From contig NC_134758.1 of assembly GCF_050436995.1 (NCBI RefSeq), forward strand, positions 3,162,001 to 3,226,000: a DNA stretch of 64,000 bases, written 5' to 3'. Under the pieces are notes generated by a model. That model made no database searches. It had not been told where the DNA came from and worked only from the letters and a program-made list of their open reading frames with translations. The position numbers and the translations under genes were made by a program. The DNA is from Anticarsia gemmatalis (lineage: Eukaryota > Arthropoda > Insecta > Lepidoptera > Erebidae). This document shows positions 12,025 through 24,510 of the stretch, one piece after another. Within the stretch, counting starts at the first letter, position 1. Each line of letters begins with the position of its first letter.

Positions 12025-14224
12025 CCTTTCCGTAGCCCAAACAGTGATTTTTTCTAAATTCTATCATGATACTATTATATCGCTTGCGTATGTAGTAGTT
12101 TTAAATTTTATTTATTAGTATTTTTGACGTATTAGTATGCTAGAGGCCCATATAAATTTTTACCTGGCTCAATAGTTGCAGGAATCCTCCCCTCAAAAAG
12201 ACTGGTTGGACAGTTGGAATCACTGTCTCTAAAAACAGAGAGTTTTCTAAGTAAGTATAATACCACTACTTTACCAAACACTTCTAAGAAGTACTTTCGA
12301 TGAGTACCTAAAAAGCATTCATAAATATTATGAAATATTCCTTTTCTTTTTCTATAGATAAAGGAAGTAAAAGGTGGGCTATCGGTACTCCGTGATATTA
12401 TTGTGGGTTGACAATGGATGTTCACGTCACCAGTCATTGACCTTTTCACATGACGTTTGATCTTCAATAACATGTGTCATTTGAAGGACACCGCTCATAT
12501 TTCTTGAAATTTGACGCAAGATTTTTTGTATTTGTGAAATTCAGTGACCTTTACCAATAGCCCTTTTTGTTTAACATTTTAGTAGTAAATTTTGCCCTAA
12601 AGCTTTGAAAAATAGTATCGATAAGGTTATCTGTAATTTAATAAATGTATGACCATCTTATACTACAACTACCTAAAAAGCGACTCTATAACTGAAAAAA
12701 AATGCATAAGCGGACCTAGACATAACTATGTTACCGTAGTAGAAGCTAACAAAATTATTTTTATCTCTTTCTCTCCCATTAAAATTCTAATCGCCGTATC
12801 TCTTTCAAACATCTGTATGTAACCTACCACAATTACATGTCAGTGTGCCTGATACAGTACGTATCCGGCTAATCATCAGATAGATGCCACAATTACGACA
12901 TGAGCTCAGACAATGTACTGGCGGGGGTGAAAAATACAGGGTTACTTTGTCCCCTTTGTGGTGGAGACAGGGGACTGGTTCCGATTTATTGATGGACATT
13001 TATATGAAAGGATTATGATGAAGGAGATTTGAACTGGGAAGAAGTGGATTTAGATGAAGATTTTTAAACTATCAATGTCTAGTAGTTAAGTTAACACGTT
13101 ATAAATTTTCTCAATAAGTAAGATTATGTATCAATATAATGCGTACTGACGTGAATAGTAACAACTAGATTATCGTACTTTAAAATATTCCCCTGTTTCA
13201 TATTGAAAAGCCATTCCGCCTGTTTGCCTTGCACTTGACTTTTATATTACTTTTTATTCACTTGAAAACAAAGAAATTGGGGTTACGAACTCTAAATCTA
13301 AATATAATTGCATCAAGTCAAACAATAATTACTTCGGTGTCATTAAACTCCGTTACTTGATGAATACATTTGTCACTATGCATTAAAATAATTGGAATTT
13401 CTATTTCCGTTGCGGAACTTACCTACGTTTTATCTTTCTTCAGCTTTGTCAATATTTAAAAATTGATGGTTATTATAATTACATTAGGCTACCCCATATT
13501 CGACGCATGATTGATGAAACTAATCACATAGCGGCGCAATCGAGAACTTTCGATGGCATCGTATCGAGCTTCTGTCAAGTGCTTGACGTTTAGACGATAG
13601 GCGGAATTTTAACTCTAAAGATAAGGTATTTCACCGAAATATTTGCGAGGTTTTCTAGGTACAGACTCCGAAATAATTCGCAATTATTTCACACGAACAA
13701 AAGTTCCCTAATCCGTAGCTCTTACCCCAATGTAGGCAACATTGGTGTGGTAAATTTCCCCCACTAGGGAAATTCGGTGTTGTATCTACAATAATTAAAT
13801 TAATTAAGGAAACTTAGCTAGTTTTCTGGATACAATATCAAAACGTTCGCATCCAACCAAGATGTATGATGTGACCTAAAATCTTTGGAGCAAAATATTT
13901 AGTAAGCTCAGAAACTTAATTAGGAATCCGGTTGAGTGCCAAGTGCCGCGAATCTTTTAATTTTGTATGAGGTTTAACTAACGTTGGGAGTGGTAAATTG
14001 CTCTTCACATTCGGTATGTGTATAGCATTCACGTGACTATGGTTGCAAAACGCCTGGGTATTAACACTAGCTTTGTTTTGCTGTTGCTAATTTTAACTCA
14101 CTCCGTTTATGTGTAGTTGCTTTTAGTGTGATGTCTAGCACCATTTCCCAGCCACATTTCTGTTCCACCAACTACTTCTACTGCGGCATATATTAAAGTC
14201 TATCTATCTATCGTATGGTTAGTG
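12025..14224. other. AT-rich noncoding stretch
   Basis: A 113-codon minus-strand frame at 12132-12473 has no recognisable motif. Around 12830-12970 the sequence is less AT-rich (CACAATTACGACATGAGCTC, ACTGGCGGGGGTG) and may be an old repeat fragment. At 13507-13516 TGATTGATGA resembles an Exd/Hox composite site and lies in a GC-richer patch (13500-13600). Nothing else is supported. Confidence 0.45.
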
Positions 14225-14420
14225 GTCAACCTGGTGACAAAGTTGTTCAAGCCGCCCGAAAGGCCTTTCACATGGCTTAACGACTGTTAGCTTAATTGAT
14301 AACAACCGACTTTCGGGACCGACTTTCTACGTGCCCTCCGAAGCACGAAGACGCTCAATTCAAATACCACTATGCAGTCACCCATCTATAGAATGACCGC
14401 GCCTTGCTTAACCCGCAGAT
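14225..14420. mobile_element. Decayed lepidopteran repeat fragment
   Basis: The words ACGTGCCCTCCGAAGCACG, CAGTCACCCATCTATAGAAT and GACCGCGCCTTGCTTAACCC occur in a row. I recognise this combination from a common lepidopteran interspersed repeat, in which the ending CGCCAACGTTGCTTAACC is frequent. Boundaries are approximate; no coding frame remains. Confidence 0.45.
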
Positions 14421-14930
14421 AAGTAAAAAAATCATTTGTTGTCTAAAGTTAAAAATACAAACGATTTTTGATTCCTAAATTCGCCAATGATGTTCAAATC
14501 GCTTCATCCCCTATTTCACCCCACTGGGGTTAGCTATTGTCCCCACCCATTGTTGGTTACGGATGATCGCGCGTGACTCCGCTACAAATGTGTGGTGTTT
14601 ATTCCCTGTTCGCTCGGGCCTTTGATTGACAAAGATATTTGAGGGTTACGAATTACCTTAGTTAGGACTTGCTTTATTCTGTTCATTAGAATTATTTGGG
14701 TGTATTTTGGGGTTTGTTTTGATTTTATTTAGTTTGACGTGTTAGGTTGAAATGCCGTGACGTCGCGTGATGTTATGGAGTTACTGTTTTTAACGACTTT
14801 TTCTTTAACCACTGGTGAGAAACTTTTAGGCATTTTTAATACGCTGTCAATTGTGAAGCCTAATACAGCAATCTGATACAATTCGCTGGCAAACTCGCGC
14901 GATACTCATTGCCATCAAGTGCTTTGCCTA
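14421..14930. other. Noncoding stretch
   Basis: No gene is seen. CGTGACGTCGCGTGATG at about 14756-14772 contains a near-CRE (TGACGTCG). Confidence 0.5.
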
Positions 14931-15200
14931 TTAGTTAGCAACGGTTTGCCGCGAAATCTCCGATCAAGTCTCAAGAGTTACAGAACAGCCATAACCAACC
15001 GTCACAAGCATCCACATCTATCGTGCCTGTAAATGACGTCACGTAACCCAATCTAACCTACCCGTTACCGTTTACTGCGAACGATTAGTCAGTCGGCTAA
15101 CAAGAAAGAATACACCACGGGATTGCAATCGGAACAGCGGATCGCTGTTGTTATCGCCAATTAAGTGGGGAAAGTGTTTCTAACGTGCGAGCTGCCACCG
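14931..15200. promoter_or_regulatory. GC-richer island with CRE, candidate regulatory sequence
   Basis: This non-repetitive patch contains TTTGCCGCGAAATCTCCG, a perfect TGACGTCA at 15034-15041, AACCCAATCTAACCTACCCG and ACAGCGGATCGCTGTTGTT (a short dyad, ACAGCG/CGCTGT). No frame of useful length crosses it. The regulatory role is inferred from composition. Confidence 0.28.
15034..15041. promoter_or_regulatory. Perfect CRE palindrome TGACGTCA
   Basis: The context is AAATGACGTCACGTAACC, so the CRE is overlapped by an E-box-like CACGTA. It lies inside the GC-richer island. Confidence 0.4.
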
Positions 15201-15926
15201 ATTAGATACGGAATGTGGGTACTTGAGTATTTTCGATGAACGTTTTGTTTTTGTTTTAAGAAAGTTCTAAGGGAGCCCAATAAGTAACTCTCTAGCTTAC
15301 GGCACTGATTTTTAAGCGGTTGCAAAAAATGTGTATTTTTATTTCCAAACCTTAAAAAAAGTTTTGAATTTTTGACAATTATACGATGTCGAAATTAAAT
15401 TGGGCCTCTTTATCAAGTTCTGGGTAAATTATTGTGACTAAAGATAAATCTTAATACTTAATTCTTAACAGGTATTTAAACTGAAATTAAATGAAAATAA
15501 TTTCAATATATTTTAAATTTTAAGATTTAATACACCAACATTCGTCTTGAAATTTGCTAAATCTACCACTAAATTCAAATCCAAGTACACATAATACCAC
15601 AAGTCAAATTCCAATTCACTAGTAATCCGTTTATTTTTGTAATCGATACGGATCAAAGGCGGTACCGACTGAATAAATCAGCATCCTCTTTGTGCGTAGT
15701 GATGTACAAAGCTTTGTGGTATTTGTTCGGGGACTTTCACTCGCTAACCGTGTTACAAACAGCCTGATGTCAATCAATGTGTTCCCCCGTTGTACGTCAT
15801 TTCGACGAATTGGATCCGGGATTGCTGTTTTAGATAATTTGGGCTTAAGAAACTTTACATTGGGTGGATATTGATACTTTAAGGGAATTAGGTATATTAT
15901 TAGACCAATAAAAATTTATTTATTAT
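15201..15926. other. AT-rich noncoding stretch
   Basis: Nothing is recognised up to the large hairpin. Confidence 0.55.
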
Positions 15927-16021
15927 CTTCCTCTAAGGGTAGAAAAGAAGAAAAAGAGCTTATTTCATATATACCGTATATGAAATAAGCTCTTTTTCTT
16001 CTTTTCTACCCTTAGAGGAAG
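15927..16021. repeat. Perfect 45-bp inverted repeat with 5-nt loop
   Basis: The left arm 15927-15971 and the right arm 15977-16021 are exact reverse complements over 45 bases, separated by TACCG. The arms begin CTTCCTCTAAGGGTAG and end CTTATTTCATATA. A transcript would fold into one long uninterrupted hairpin. No target-site duplication or transposase signature is visible, so this does not look like an ordinary MITE. A recent replication template switch, an hpRNA-like source of small RNAs, or an assembly artefact are alternatives. Confidence 0.95.
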
Positions 16022-18485
16022 GTCTTCTAAGGTAATTAATTAAAGTCGTTATAATTTTTTGTAATTAAAAGTCAACACTTGCTATATGAAATAATACATA
16101 CTTTTCGGCATATATTTGTCTCTTAATCTTTTTGCTGATCGTAAAAGACATTGAGTATAAAAAAAAAACATTTTACTATTTTTTCCCTATAGCTTCTCTC
16201 GGACCTTCCATTCAAAAACAACTTACAATCAATATCACATCATCATACCGCTATTCTTCCACCTTGCAAAGCCCCAAGAATTTTCAACCCCCGATCATGT
16301 ACTATAATTTTGGCCAACCCCAGTACCCCAATAAATCGGATTCAATAACCTTTTCCACGGTGGCCGTAAAACCCGACATTTCATAGTTTTTCGGACCCTA
16401 TCTCTATAAAGATTGGCGAGCAAACTTAATCTGATCCTTGAGCCGATCGCTTTTTTACGTTTAACTAACACCTTATCCTGAGAGGTGTCAGTCATCTTAA
16501 TGAAAACGTTCAGTAGTTCTACATATATTATTTACTAGTCCGTTGTATATGTACTACTTTTTTTTTCTTCAAGCTGGTTGAAATTGTTGAATGATGTTCT
16601 CTTTGTAGTATTAAATGTTTTATACCAAGTAACAAGTATAGAAATGTGTAGTAATTTCTAATCATAATGCTTTAGATAGTTCTAAACTGGTGGTATTACG
16701 TTACTTGTCTGTGCCGTTCCTAACTGAAGTGTCAAAATTGTTTTCCAATTTGTATATTCAGATACCCAGATACAGTACTTATTTAAGGTTATAGAATCAA
16801 ATGCTGGTCCGTTTCGTAGTATTTATAGATACAGAACTCAGAACTACGAGAGAAATAAGACTAATAACTAACACTTCATCATATACCAAGTCGGCAAGTA
16901 AATTTAAACCCTAACGTGTTCAACCGAGCGTTTAATTTACCTTCCAAAGCTATTCCAGTTGTTTACGCCAAACACTTGTTTCAGAGTATTTTCTACTTAG
17001 GAATTCTGTCTATCAGGAAAACTTCGAACATAGGCCAAACAACTTCATGCTGCTAGCTCTGCCCCGAGTTGTTCGCTCTTTGAAATTAGATATGTAGGTT
17101 TTGTAGGAACACCACATGGAATTGATACTGGGAAATATCCTATTCGGTGTATTAAGTCCTTGTAGCATTGATGAAAATGTGGTTATAAAAAGTTTGATTG
17201 TTTTAGCATACGATTTCTTAATTTTCTCTGTATAATTATATTTATTATACATTATGTCTTTCAATCTTTATTACATTACTGAATTCAACAACAATGCCAC
17301 GAAATCTAGAATGATGTCTCAGAATTATTTCATATTTATACTTTCAAGACATCCCGTTTCATTCCATAAGCCTTAAAAGAAGCCTATTAAGCCTATAGGC
17401 GTTTAAATTCCTCCAAATCGTCCCAAAACACAAACTTTTCCATCCCCAAAAGTTCCAAATTGTAAATAACTACATGCTTCATTCAAATTTGCACAAAGAG
17501 CGTGTTCGCTTGCATACGCTCGGTATCTACAAAACTCAACAAAAATACCCTGTCACTGCATATTCATATTACGATTATTTCAACTTCCACAGAATGTTGT
17601 TCAAAACTCACATATCTGAGATTCCGTCCTAATTTTCCTTGTGAATATGGAAACTCTTCCTCTCCCTTTCTAAAGGTGTTTACACAAAGCGTCATTTTAA
17701 ATAGCACACAGATTTTTTTGATGGTTTCAACGCTTGAGCAAGTGATTCAGTTGTTAACATTTTAATTACGTAAACTAGATATGCGTCAAAAAATATATAT
17801 TTTTTAAAAATATCAGTGCATCTCGTAATTTTTGTTTTGCTGTTTTTTTCTGGTGAAAATAATATTTTGGTTAACTGACGATAACCAGCAATCATTGACG
17901 AGAATAACCATAAAATTAAATTTACATTTAATTATATTGTTATTGTATATTTTTATACACACACATCTTTATCTGTTATGCATACTTTTCTTCTTAATTA
18001 ATTAAGTTTAATGAAGTTAAGCAATTAGCTCGGGGTTAGACGTTTGACCACTTCCTTTCAACTCTATATTACACATATTGCAATAATTATCTAACGCCGC
18101 ATTGAGTACTGGGTTCTTCAAGTAAGCGTTTATGTATTCTCCCTAAGACAGGGTTCCGTAACGTATGTACGATCTAATCCGACTGTTGTGTGCTCTTTAA
18201 CGCTGAAACGTATACTTATTAAGACATTTATTAACATAACGGTTTGTACTTGACAATATGATTTATTAAGTTCTGTTCTGCGTTTTGAATTTGAATTTAA
18301 ATGCTTTGTGGGTAGTTTTAACGGTTATTTAACATTAAAGCGTTTCCTTATAGACGTCAAATTGTGAAATAAATAACGTTACGTACTGTTGTGGTCTTTA
18401 ATTCTACTTATTATGTCTGTCTTAAAGGTCAATCGTACTTCGTCCAAAAAGGCTATGAGGGTATATAGTGCCGTACATAACCAAG
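16022..18485. other. AT-rich noncoding stretch
   Basis: Small frames at 16132-16495 on both strands and 17013-17895 are random-looking. A GCCTATTAAGCCTATAGGC imperfect dyad lies at about 17382-17400. AGGGTTCCGTAACG at 18150-18163 matches the start of the repeat at 59213 but is not followed by the rest. Confidence 0.5.
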
Positions 18486-18630
18486 TCTTAGGTAGAAGTC
18501 TTAGGCAGAGGTATATGAAATACGCTCAGGGTTCGCCATTTACATCGTTAGTCCCATGTAATAGGGGGCAAGCCTATTGCCATACAAATACGACTTCTTC
18601 TCACAGGGGCAGGCAGAGACCAGTCTACAC
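18486..18630 (-). mobile_element. Retrotransposon tail fragment (TTACATGGGACT family), inverted copy
   Basis: On the minus strand this reads GACTGGTCTCTGCCTGCCCC, then TGGCAATAGGCTTGCCCCCT, ATTACATGGGACTAAC and AAATGGCGAACCCTGAGCGT. It shares the block order with 57511-57655 and, in the opposite direction, 10893-10980. A 91-codon frame runs across it but follows no known protein. Confidence 0.6.
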
Positions 18631-21600
18631 CAATTTGTTACTTGCCATACAAATTACAATTTAAATATATTCCATTTCATTCACAACATTTATACATACT
18701 CACAATATATCTCGTATGAAATTTCCTCCACTCGCACTAATTAAACAGTATATGTATATTTGCGAGACAAACATACACGGGTATAATTAGTGCGAAAGAG
18801 AAACAACACTATTTACCTATCACTTGCATGCTAATGACTTGTTATTGTGTATTAGCATACTAATAGTAAACTTGTGAAGACGATTAACGATATGTTTTTG
18901 TTGGGGGACAAGGAAATTTTGATAGGGGTGAAGGGTGGAAATGAGATATGGGATAGTTTTCTACGCTAGAGTGTTTAGGTAGAGGGAAACACTTGTATTT
19001 TTTCTAGTTTCCATAACTCATCACGCGTATTATATTATACCTAAAGACAAAGGCAGTGAAAAACACACACTTCACTATTGGAAATTTTGTTATTATTATT
19101 TCATTTTAATAATTCGGATTAAGTATTTATTACTTATTATTTATTACATACATTTGGCGCTAAGTCTTACTTAAAACTGGGCAAAAAGCAACCTAAACTG
19201 AGGAAATATTAATTTTAAATAATTATCCATTTTTGTTACCACCTTCATTCCTAATTCACTAACTTCTCAAATGTTTCAACTTTAACCCCACAGTAATAAA
19301 AAAAAACATATATTATCTTCATTATAAAATTATTAAACAAATATTTAAAGTATCAAATGTATTCAAGTAAACTTTACACAAAGCCTTACTTGGGTCTCTA
19401 AACTAAAAGAGTAGGTTTGATAAATGATGTCTATCTATCGATGAGGAGCGTTTGTACTATCGTTTATTTCGGCCGTGATCACGCATTTCAATGTTACTAA
19501 TGAATTGCCAAGTTCTATATAATTTAGCACTGTGGTACAAATACCGTGTTATATTACTATGTGGGAATGGTAGGATATTGGATGATTTTTAATGTTGAAT
19601 TACTATTATTATTATGCTTTTGTCGCGCAACTTTGTCCGCGGCAAGAATTTTCGAGAAAAAGTAGAATATTATATTGTGTTGATCTAGGTTATAAAGTTA
19701 GTGGCTTTTTTTGTAATCGAGTAACAAATAATATACATCCATCCGTATTACAGTAATTACCAATGGCAGAATAAAAGTATGACCATACGACATAAAAAAT
19801 CGAATCATCGACAAAATTAACTTCAATAAAGCAGGCCGTATCAAAAACAATAGACTCGCCATAAAAAAGGACATCACTGGCATAAAAAATCAAACCAAAC
19901 AAAAAAACAAAAGGTTTGAAATTCAAACAATTGATCCCGGCTATCGAGTTTTTAAGCCTTATAAAGCGCACTGTAAAATCTAGTGTCAACATTGTGTGAG
20001 CACAATCAGTTTTGCACACACATAATCAGGTGGACACACACACATAAATTGTGAACGTTTTGTATGAACAGGCTAATTGATTTCGGTGACGTAAGTTGAT
20101 GGTGATCGGACACGTTGAGGCTTTGCAAAAAAAAATTTTTTTTATTGTTTTTATTGGTTGTATAAAGGGATTTGGTAGTTAAAGTTTTGTACAAATGAAT
20201 GCCTATTTAGTGCTTTCGAGAAAGCGTTAAGTATTGCGTTAAAAGCGTATCTTATTGTTTACTTATCTTTAAGTGTAAAAGTACCAAAATAAATTCGAAA
20301 TATTGTATCCAAGAAAAAAATCCAAGTTTTCCTTTTAAAAATTACTGTAGTCGTCCATTTATTACCATTAAATAATTAACACTAAATTAAAGTCTCGGTC
20401 CCACCCTGTTTGCTTGAACAATGTCTTTTAAAAAATCGATTCCTTAATGGCATCTCACTTTACATATCTTTACTTAGAACGTAATTAATTTCGCTTTTTT
20501 AAAGGAAAACTGAAAAGGTTGAATTAAAGAGTGCCCTGCCTCGGCTTGTTTGCTTTTTTAGGGTGGAACAGTGAGGCTTAAAATTTAAAATTTGGAATAC
20601 CTTTTTAGAGACTAATTTTTTTTTTATTTGGTTGGCAGCATTCTAAATTCTTATTTTAAAAAAATTGAGTTTTATTAATGCTGTCAAATTATTGCGTTCT
20701 TATTTGTATTGTAAATATGCTAATGTTTTTATTTTGAATAACATATTATTATTTGAGCCTCGATAAATAACTCGCCTATTGAAATGTAAGTTAAGCGTTC
20801 TAAAATTCTATATAGCTGAACTATAAAGAAAAAAAGCAAAATAAGTTCCAGACATAGGAAAAATCTCGACACAATACATGGAGCTGCCTTCAAAAGATAA
20901 AAAGCATCCACTTCAGAATGTTCTTAAGAAAATAACTCAACAAAAATATTAATCGTCTAAGGCACTCTATAAAAGTTAGTCCACACTGAGGTTGGCTTGA
21001 GAAATCGTCGTGAGTGACTTTCACAGTACAAGCTTTAAAATGAATGGGAACCTTTAAAAGTTCACCATCCCGTATTTATTCATTAAAGTAATGGAATTTG
21101 TGGATCTTTTAGAAATATGGTCGGTTTTTTCCGTTGTGGTAGTAGTCTCTTGGGTTTTTCTGTTGCTATACATGAATAATCGTGCCTGAATGGCTATTGA
21201 TATTTTTAAAGTATAAAGCCTACCGCATAAATCACAATTTAGATGGACCACTGTCTAATATTAGTTGACGATTACTTCATCTATATATAATATATTAAAG
21301 TATATAGCAATCAAAACAAATAACCACAAACTAGTACCTAACAAACCAAAAACAAGAGGGTTAAACAATACGGGCCGGTTTCTTTGAAAAACAAAAGCTT
21401 TATAATGTAATTCAACCCCAAGTAGGGTAAATCACATAATTGAAAGACTATCACAGATCCGTAACCCTAAACGGCTCACTAAAAAGCAACTGATCCTTAT
21501 CACCCGTATAGTAGAATAAATCATTCATTCCAAATCCGTGGCCTAATTCCGTTTACAAGCGGAACTGGCGGACGAAGCCCGCTAGTTTAGGTAATTAGGA
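18631..21600. other. AT-rich noncoding stretch
   Basis: No gene is supported. It contains the imperfect hairpin at 18732-18795, TTATTA/TATTTATT-rich sequence at 19085-19150, and CACACACA runs at 20012-20045. Overlapping minus-strand frames at 19690-20194 are low-complexity and unrecognised. Confidence 0.5.
18732..18795. repeat. Imperfect miRNA-sized hairpin
   Basis: A perfect 12-bp outer stem (TCGCACTAATTA at 18732-18743 with TAATTAGTGCGA at 18784-18795) continues inward with mismatches and small bulges. GTATATGTATATTTG pairs roughly with CAAACATACACGGG, leaving a loop of about five bases. The 64-nt size and bulged stem fit a microRNA precursor, but they also fit a decayed inverted repeat. 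I do not recognise a known miRNA. Confidence 0.35.
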
Positions 21601-21726
21601 GTTAGTAACCCGTTGTAAGGCGCTGGTAACGTGCGGTAACGTACGGTAAAGTGTGGTAAAGTGCGGTAACTAGCGGTACTGCGCCATAATCACGAGGTAC
21701 TTTGGTACTGTGAGGCGGTAATCTTT
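21601..21726 (+). repeat. Ten-base-spaced GGTAA motif array
   Basis: From 21621 six consecutive decamers read CGCTGGTAAC, GTGCGGTAAC, GTACGGTAAA, GTGTGGTAAA, GTGCGGTAAC and TAGCGGTACT. GTAA words at 21605 and 21615 extend the phase to the left. Looser GGTACT/GGTAAT words continue to 21726. The unit is conserved in GGTAA and degenerate elsewhere. Ten-base spacing puts each unit on the same face of the helix, which suggests either clustered sites for one DNA-binding protein or a decayed minisatellite. Confidence 0.75.
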
Positions 21727-22030
21727 GAGAGCTCAACCGCCAAACTATAGTTAAAATTGCTTTTATGGATATTCTCTTGTGTTCCCCGTGTTTTGGTTGA
21801 GATTCGAATTTCTAGATTCCTTTTCGTTTTTGTTTCACATGTATAGTTATAGCATGTTAAAAGTTTAAAATTCTATTATAATGTAGGTATTTACTTTTTG
21901 TAGTTTTAACTACCCAATTACTGCGTTATTCAGCAACTGTAACTTCACTCTAACGTGAGTTAGCGAACAAAGAAACAAAAAACTTCATTCCTATTTTAAT
22001 AGCGGGTAAAGAGCACAACTCAGCTCATAT
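21727..22030. other. AT-rich noncoding stretch
   Basis: Nothing recognised between the decamer array and the GC-richer island. Confidence 0.5.
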
Positions 22031-22735
22031 AATATTCGAGAGCCGGCGCAATTTGCATAGTGCATGCAAAACGCGGTTGCAAATTTCTATCTCGTACTTC
22101 AGTCGTTATTACAAGGTAAATAAGAACAAGATGCCGTATCCAGCATCTCTTCACACGGCCGCTGCAGGTGCCTCGTTAGATGCATTTTGCTCAACAAAGA
22201 GAGTCCTGTTCGCGCTCGCTGCACCATCCCGACCAAGAAGATGTGCCTCAACACAGAATTGCAAAGTAATAAAGCCGCTTTGCCTTTTTAATGAGGTTTT
22301 AACATCACCGAGCGAGAACGCCACCAAATGAGATTACAACAACAGTCCCTACGTGTGAAACGGCACAATTGTTTTTTCCCCATCGGCAGAATCAGCAAAA
22401 CGGATTTACATGAGAGAAAAGACGAACGTTTGTGTTTTTTCGATTCGTAGTCATCAAACCTACGAACGTCTTACCTAAACAAATTGCAGAGAAGGGCAAT
22501 ACAGTGAGATGAGCGAATAACGCGCGCCCGCAATCAGCTACGAAAGAAAACGAGGCCGTGCTTGAAAAGAAACAAATTAGATCCGTCTGAGAACGGAACT
22601 TTGAAATGGGCGGTGGTAAAAAAGACCCGTGCACTAATGAAGGGTTAGCCGACGTAGAGCATTGAGCGATGCCTACGTTCATGTTTGGAGTATCGCCGAG
22701 ACGCGTGGATACTTAGACCCTTGTTGAGAATGGGT
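22031..22735. other. GC-richer island of about 700 bp, unidentified
   Basis: Base composition is clearly richer in G and C than the flanks, with CpG-containing words such as CGAGAGCCGGCGCAATTTGC and AACGCGCGCCCGCAATC. Frames of about 92 codons (plus) and 96 codons (minus) occur in adjacent halves, but neither shows a recognised domain and both include stop-free AT-poor sequence by composition. It may be a conserved noncoding element, a promoter or 5' UTR region, or an exon I cannot name. No repeat family is recognised. Confidence 0.35.
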
Positions 22736-23000
22736 TAACGAATGCAATTTCTGTTGACAAACTGTGTATTGTTAGCTGATTGGGTCGTGGAATACTTTTT
22801 GAATAAATCTGTGGACGACTCTATTGTAGGCTTTATTTCTTTTTTCTGTGGTCAGGCTTGAGGCCGAAGAGGCTTTACAGGATTGTACTCAATAGTTTTT
22901 GCAGTTTCTTTAATTTCATCTCTCATTTCGTTCGTTCAACGAGATCTTGATATTTTACTATCGTTAGCAGTGATTGTACTATATATTTGTTTTGAATTCT

Positions 23001-23042
23001 AGCTGTGATAGGAATGTTTTGTTCTACTTTCCTATCACAGCT
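23001..23042. repeat. Perfect hairpin, 14-bp arms, 14-nt loop
   Basis: AGCTGTGATAGGAA at 23001-23014 is matched exactly by its reverse complement at 23029-23042. Confidence 0.85.
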
Positions 23043-24502
23043 TTTTCGTTATACGTTGCGAAATTCTTAGTAATAAAATCGCAGGTAGAACACACTTAAT
23101 GAGCTTTAATTATTTACATAACATTTGTTTACTTTTACTATGTGGAAGGGAAGATTTTCATTTTCTTAGAAACTATTTCAACGCTAATAGATGCAACATA
23201 ATATTTGCTAAGTTTCCTGTGAACGTATATAAAATCACTTAAATTATGTACAAGCAATTTTCTCCCATTATTCCTTATTCCGCTAGTGTAAACATGAAAC
23301 GCAACAGGGAAACGAAAGTAACGGTTCCTGCTTAGAATAATTTTATGTGGAAATGAGTTCCCGATACCAATAAACCAGTGCGAAGTATTTATACGAAAGC
23401 CGGGAGAGTTTCACGATTCGATACATCGACTCGTATCGACATGAGTTCATATCGATGAAAGCAAGCTTAAGGTTGGAATCGGGTTGATATTTTTGATATT
23501 CGAACGTTTTTAAAATTGCTGGCTGGAATTTTCGTTTATAAAGATGTTTGGTTACTGTTAAAGTGAGGCTTTCCGTGTTAAATCAAAGCTTTGCGGTGGT
23601 ATGTCGGCTGTTGCCGCAACGTGACGTGTAATTTTAGGCGTCATGATTCCCGGAGCTTTACAGGTAAATTAAACACTGTATGACATGATAATTAGGAGTT
23701 AGATAAACACCTCGTTGTGCCTAGCACTAGATTACATTATTGTTGTAGGCATTGTTGAAACGTAACGTGTTTAACATTTCAACACTGGCGACTTAACATG
23801 ACATTAGTGCCATCTATCGTGTGAGATTAACAACTGACATTCATTCGACGATGTCAAAGAATAAATTAGTCACAAGATATATGGGATTTCTGAATTCACA
23901 TCAAAATTGCTTCGCTATTCGCGATCTAAAATTATCTGGATATCTCCTTACAATCTAGGGCTTGGATCGAATGGATTACACAAATCCTTCAGACGCGTCT
24001 TCGACATACTAATGACGTATCTAGTTTCATTAATGACTTGTTTTTGGTTCACGCCCTTTATATCGCGAAGGGTGTGGATAATTGCAACCTTTCTATTGAA
24101 CGCTTTCAATGGATTGACTTCTAGGTATTAGTAAGACTATTTCTTTGGCTTAGAATCATTCAAGGAAAATTTGAAACCTAATTGTGATGTATTCTTTGGG
24201 ATACATTATAATTTTACTTTGTAAGGCTAAAAACCTTTTTCAGAGACTAAAATCAGCAACGAATTTTATCAAATCAGTGTCTAGATTTTACATTTCTTAT
24301 TAAGATTATAGATATTTACTTCTACCAAGTGCTTGTCTCTCTTTCACATTTTTTTATCTCATAATAACACATAATAATATACATATTGTTGTGACGAGAC
24401 CACGCGTTGTCGCCTAGTCGTTAGTAATTAATGAAACTTTTCCAATGTCTCTTACGTCCTTTTAGTTTTAGCATATCAAGCGATCCGTGATTGAGTATTC
24501 AA

Positions 24503-24510
24503 TGACGTCA
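24503..24510. promoter_or_regulatory. Perfect CRE palindrome TGACGTCA
   Basis: The context is AATGACGTCATT, a longer 12-base palindrome. It lies in an otherwise AT-rich region with no nearby gene. Confidence 0.35.
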
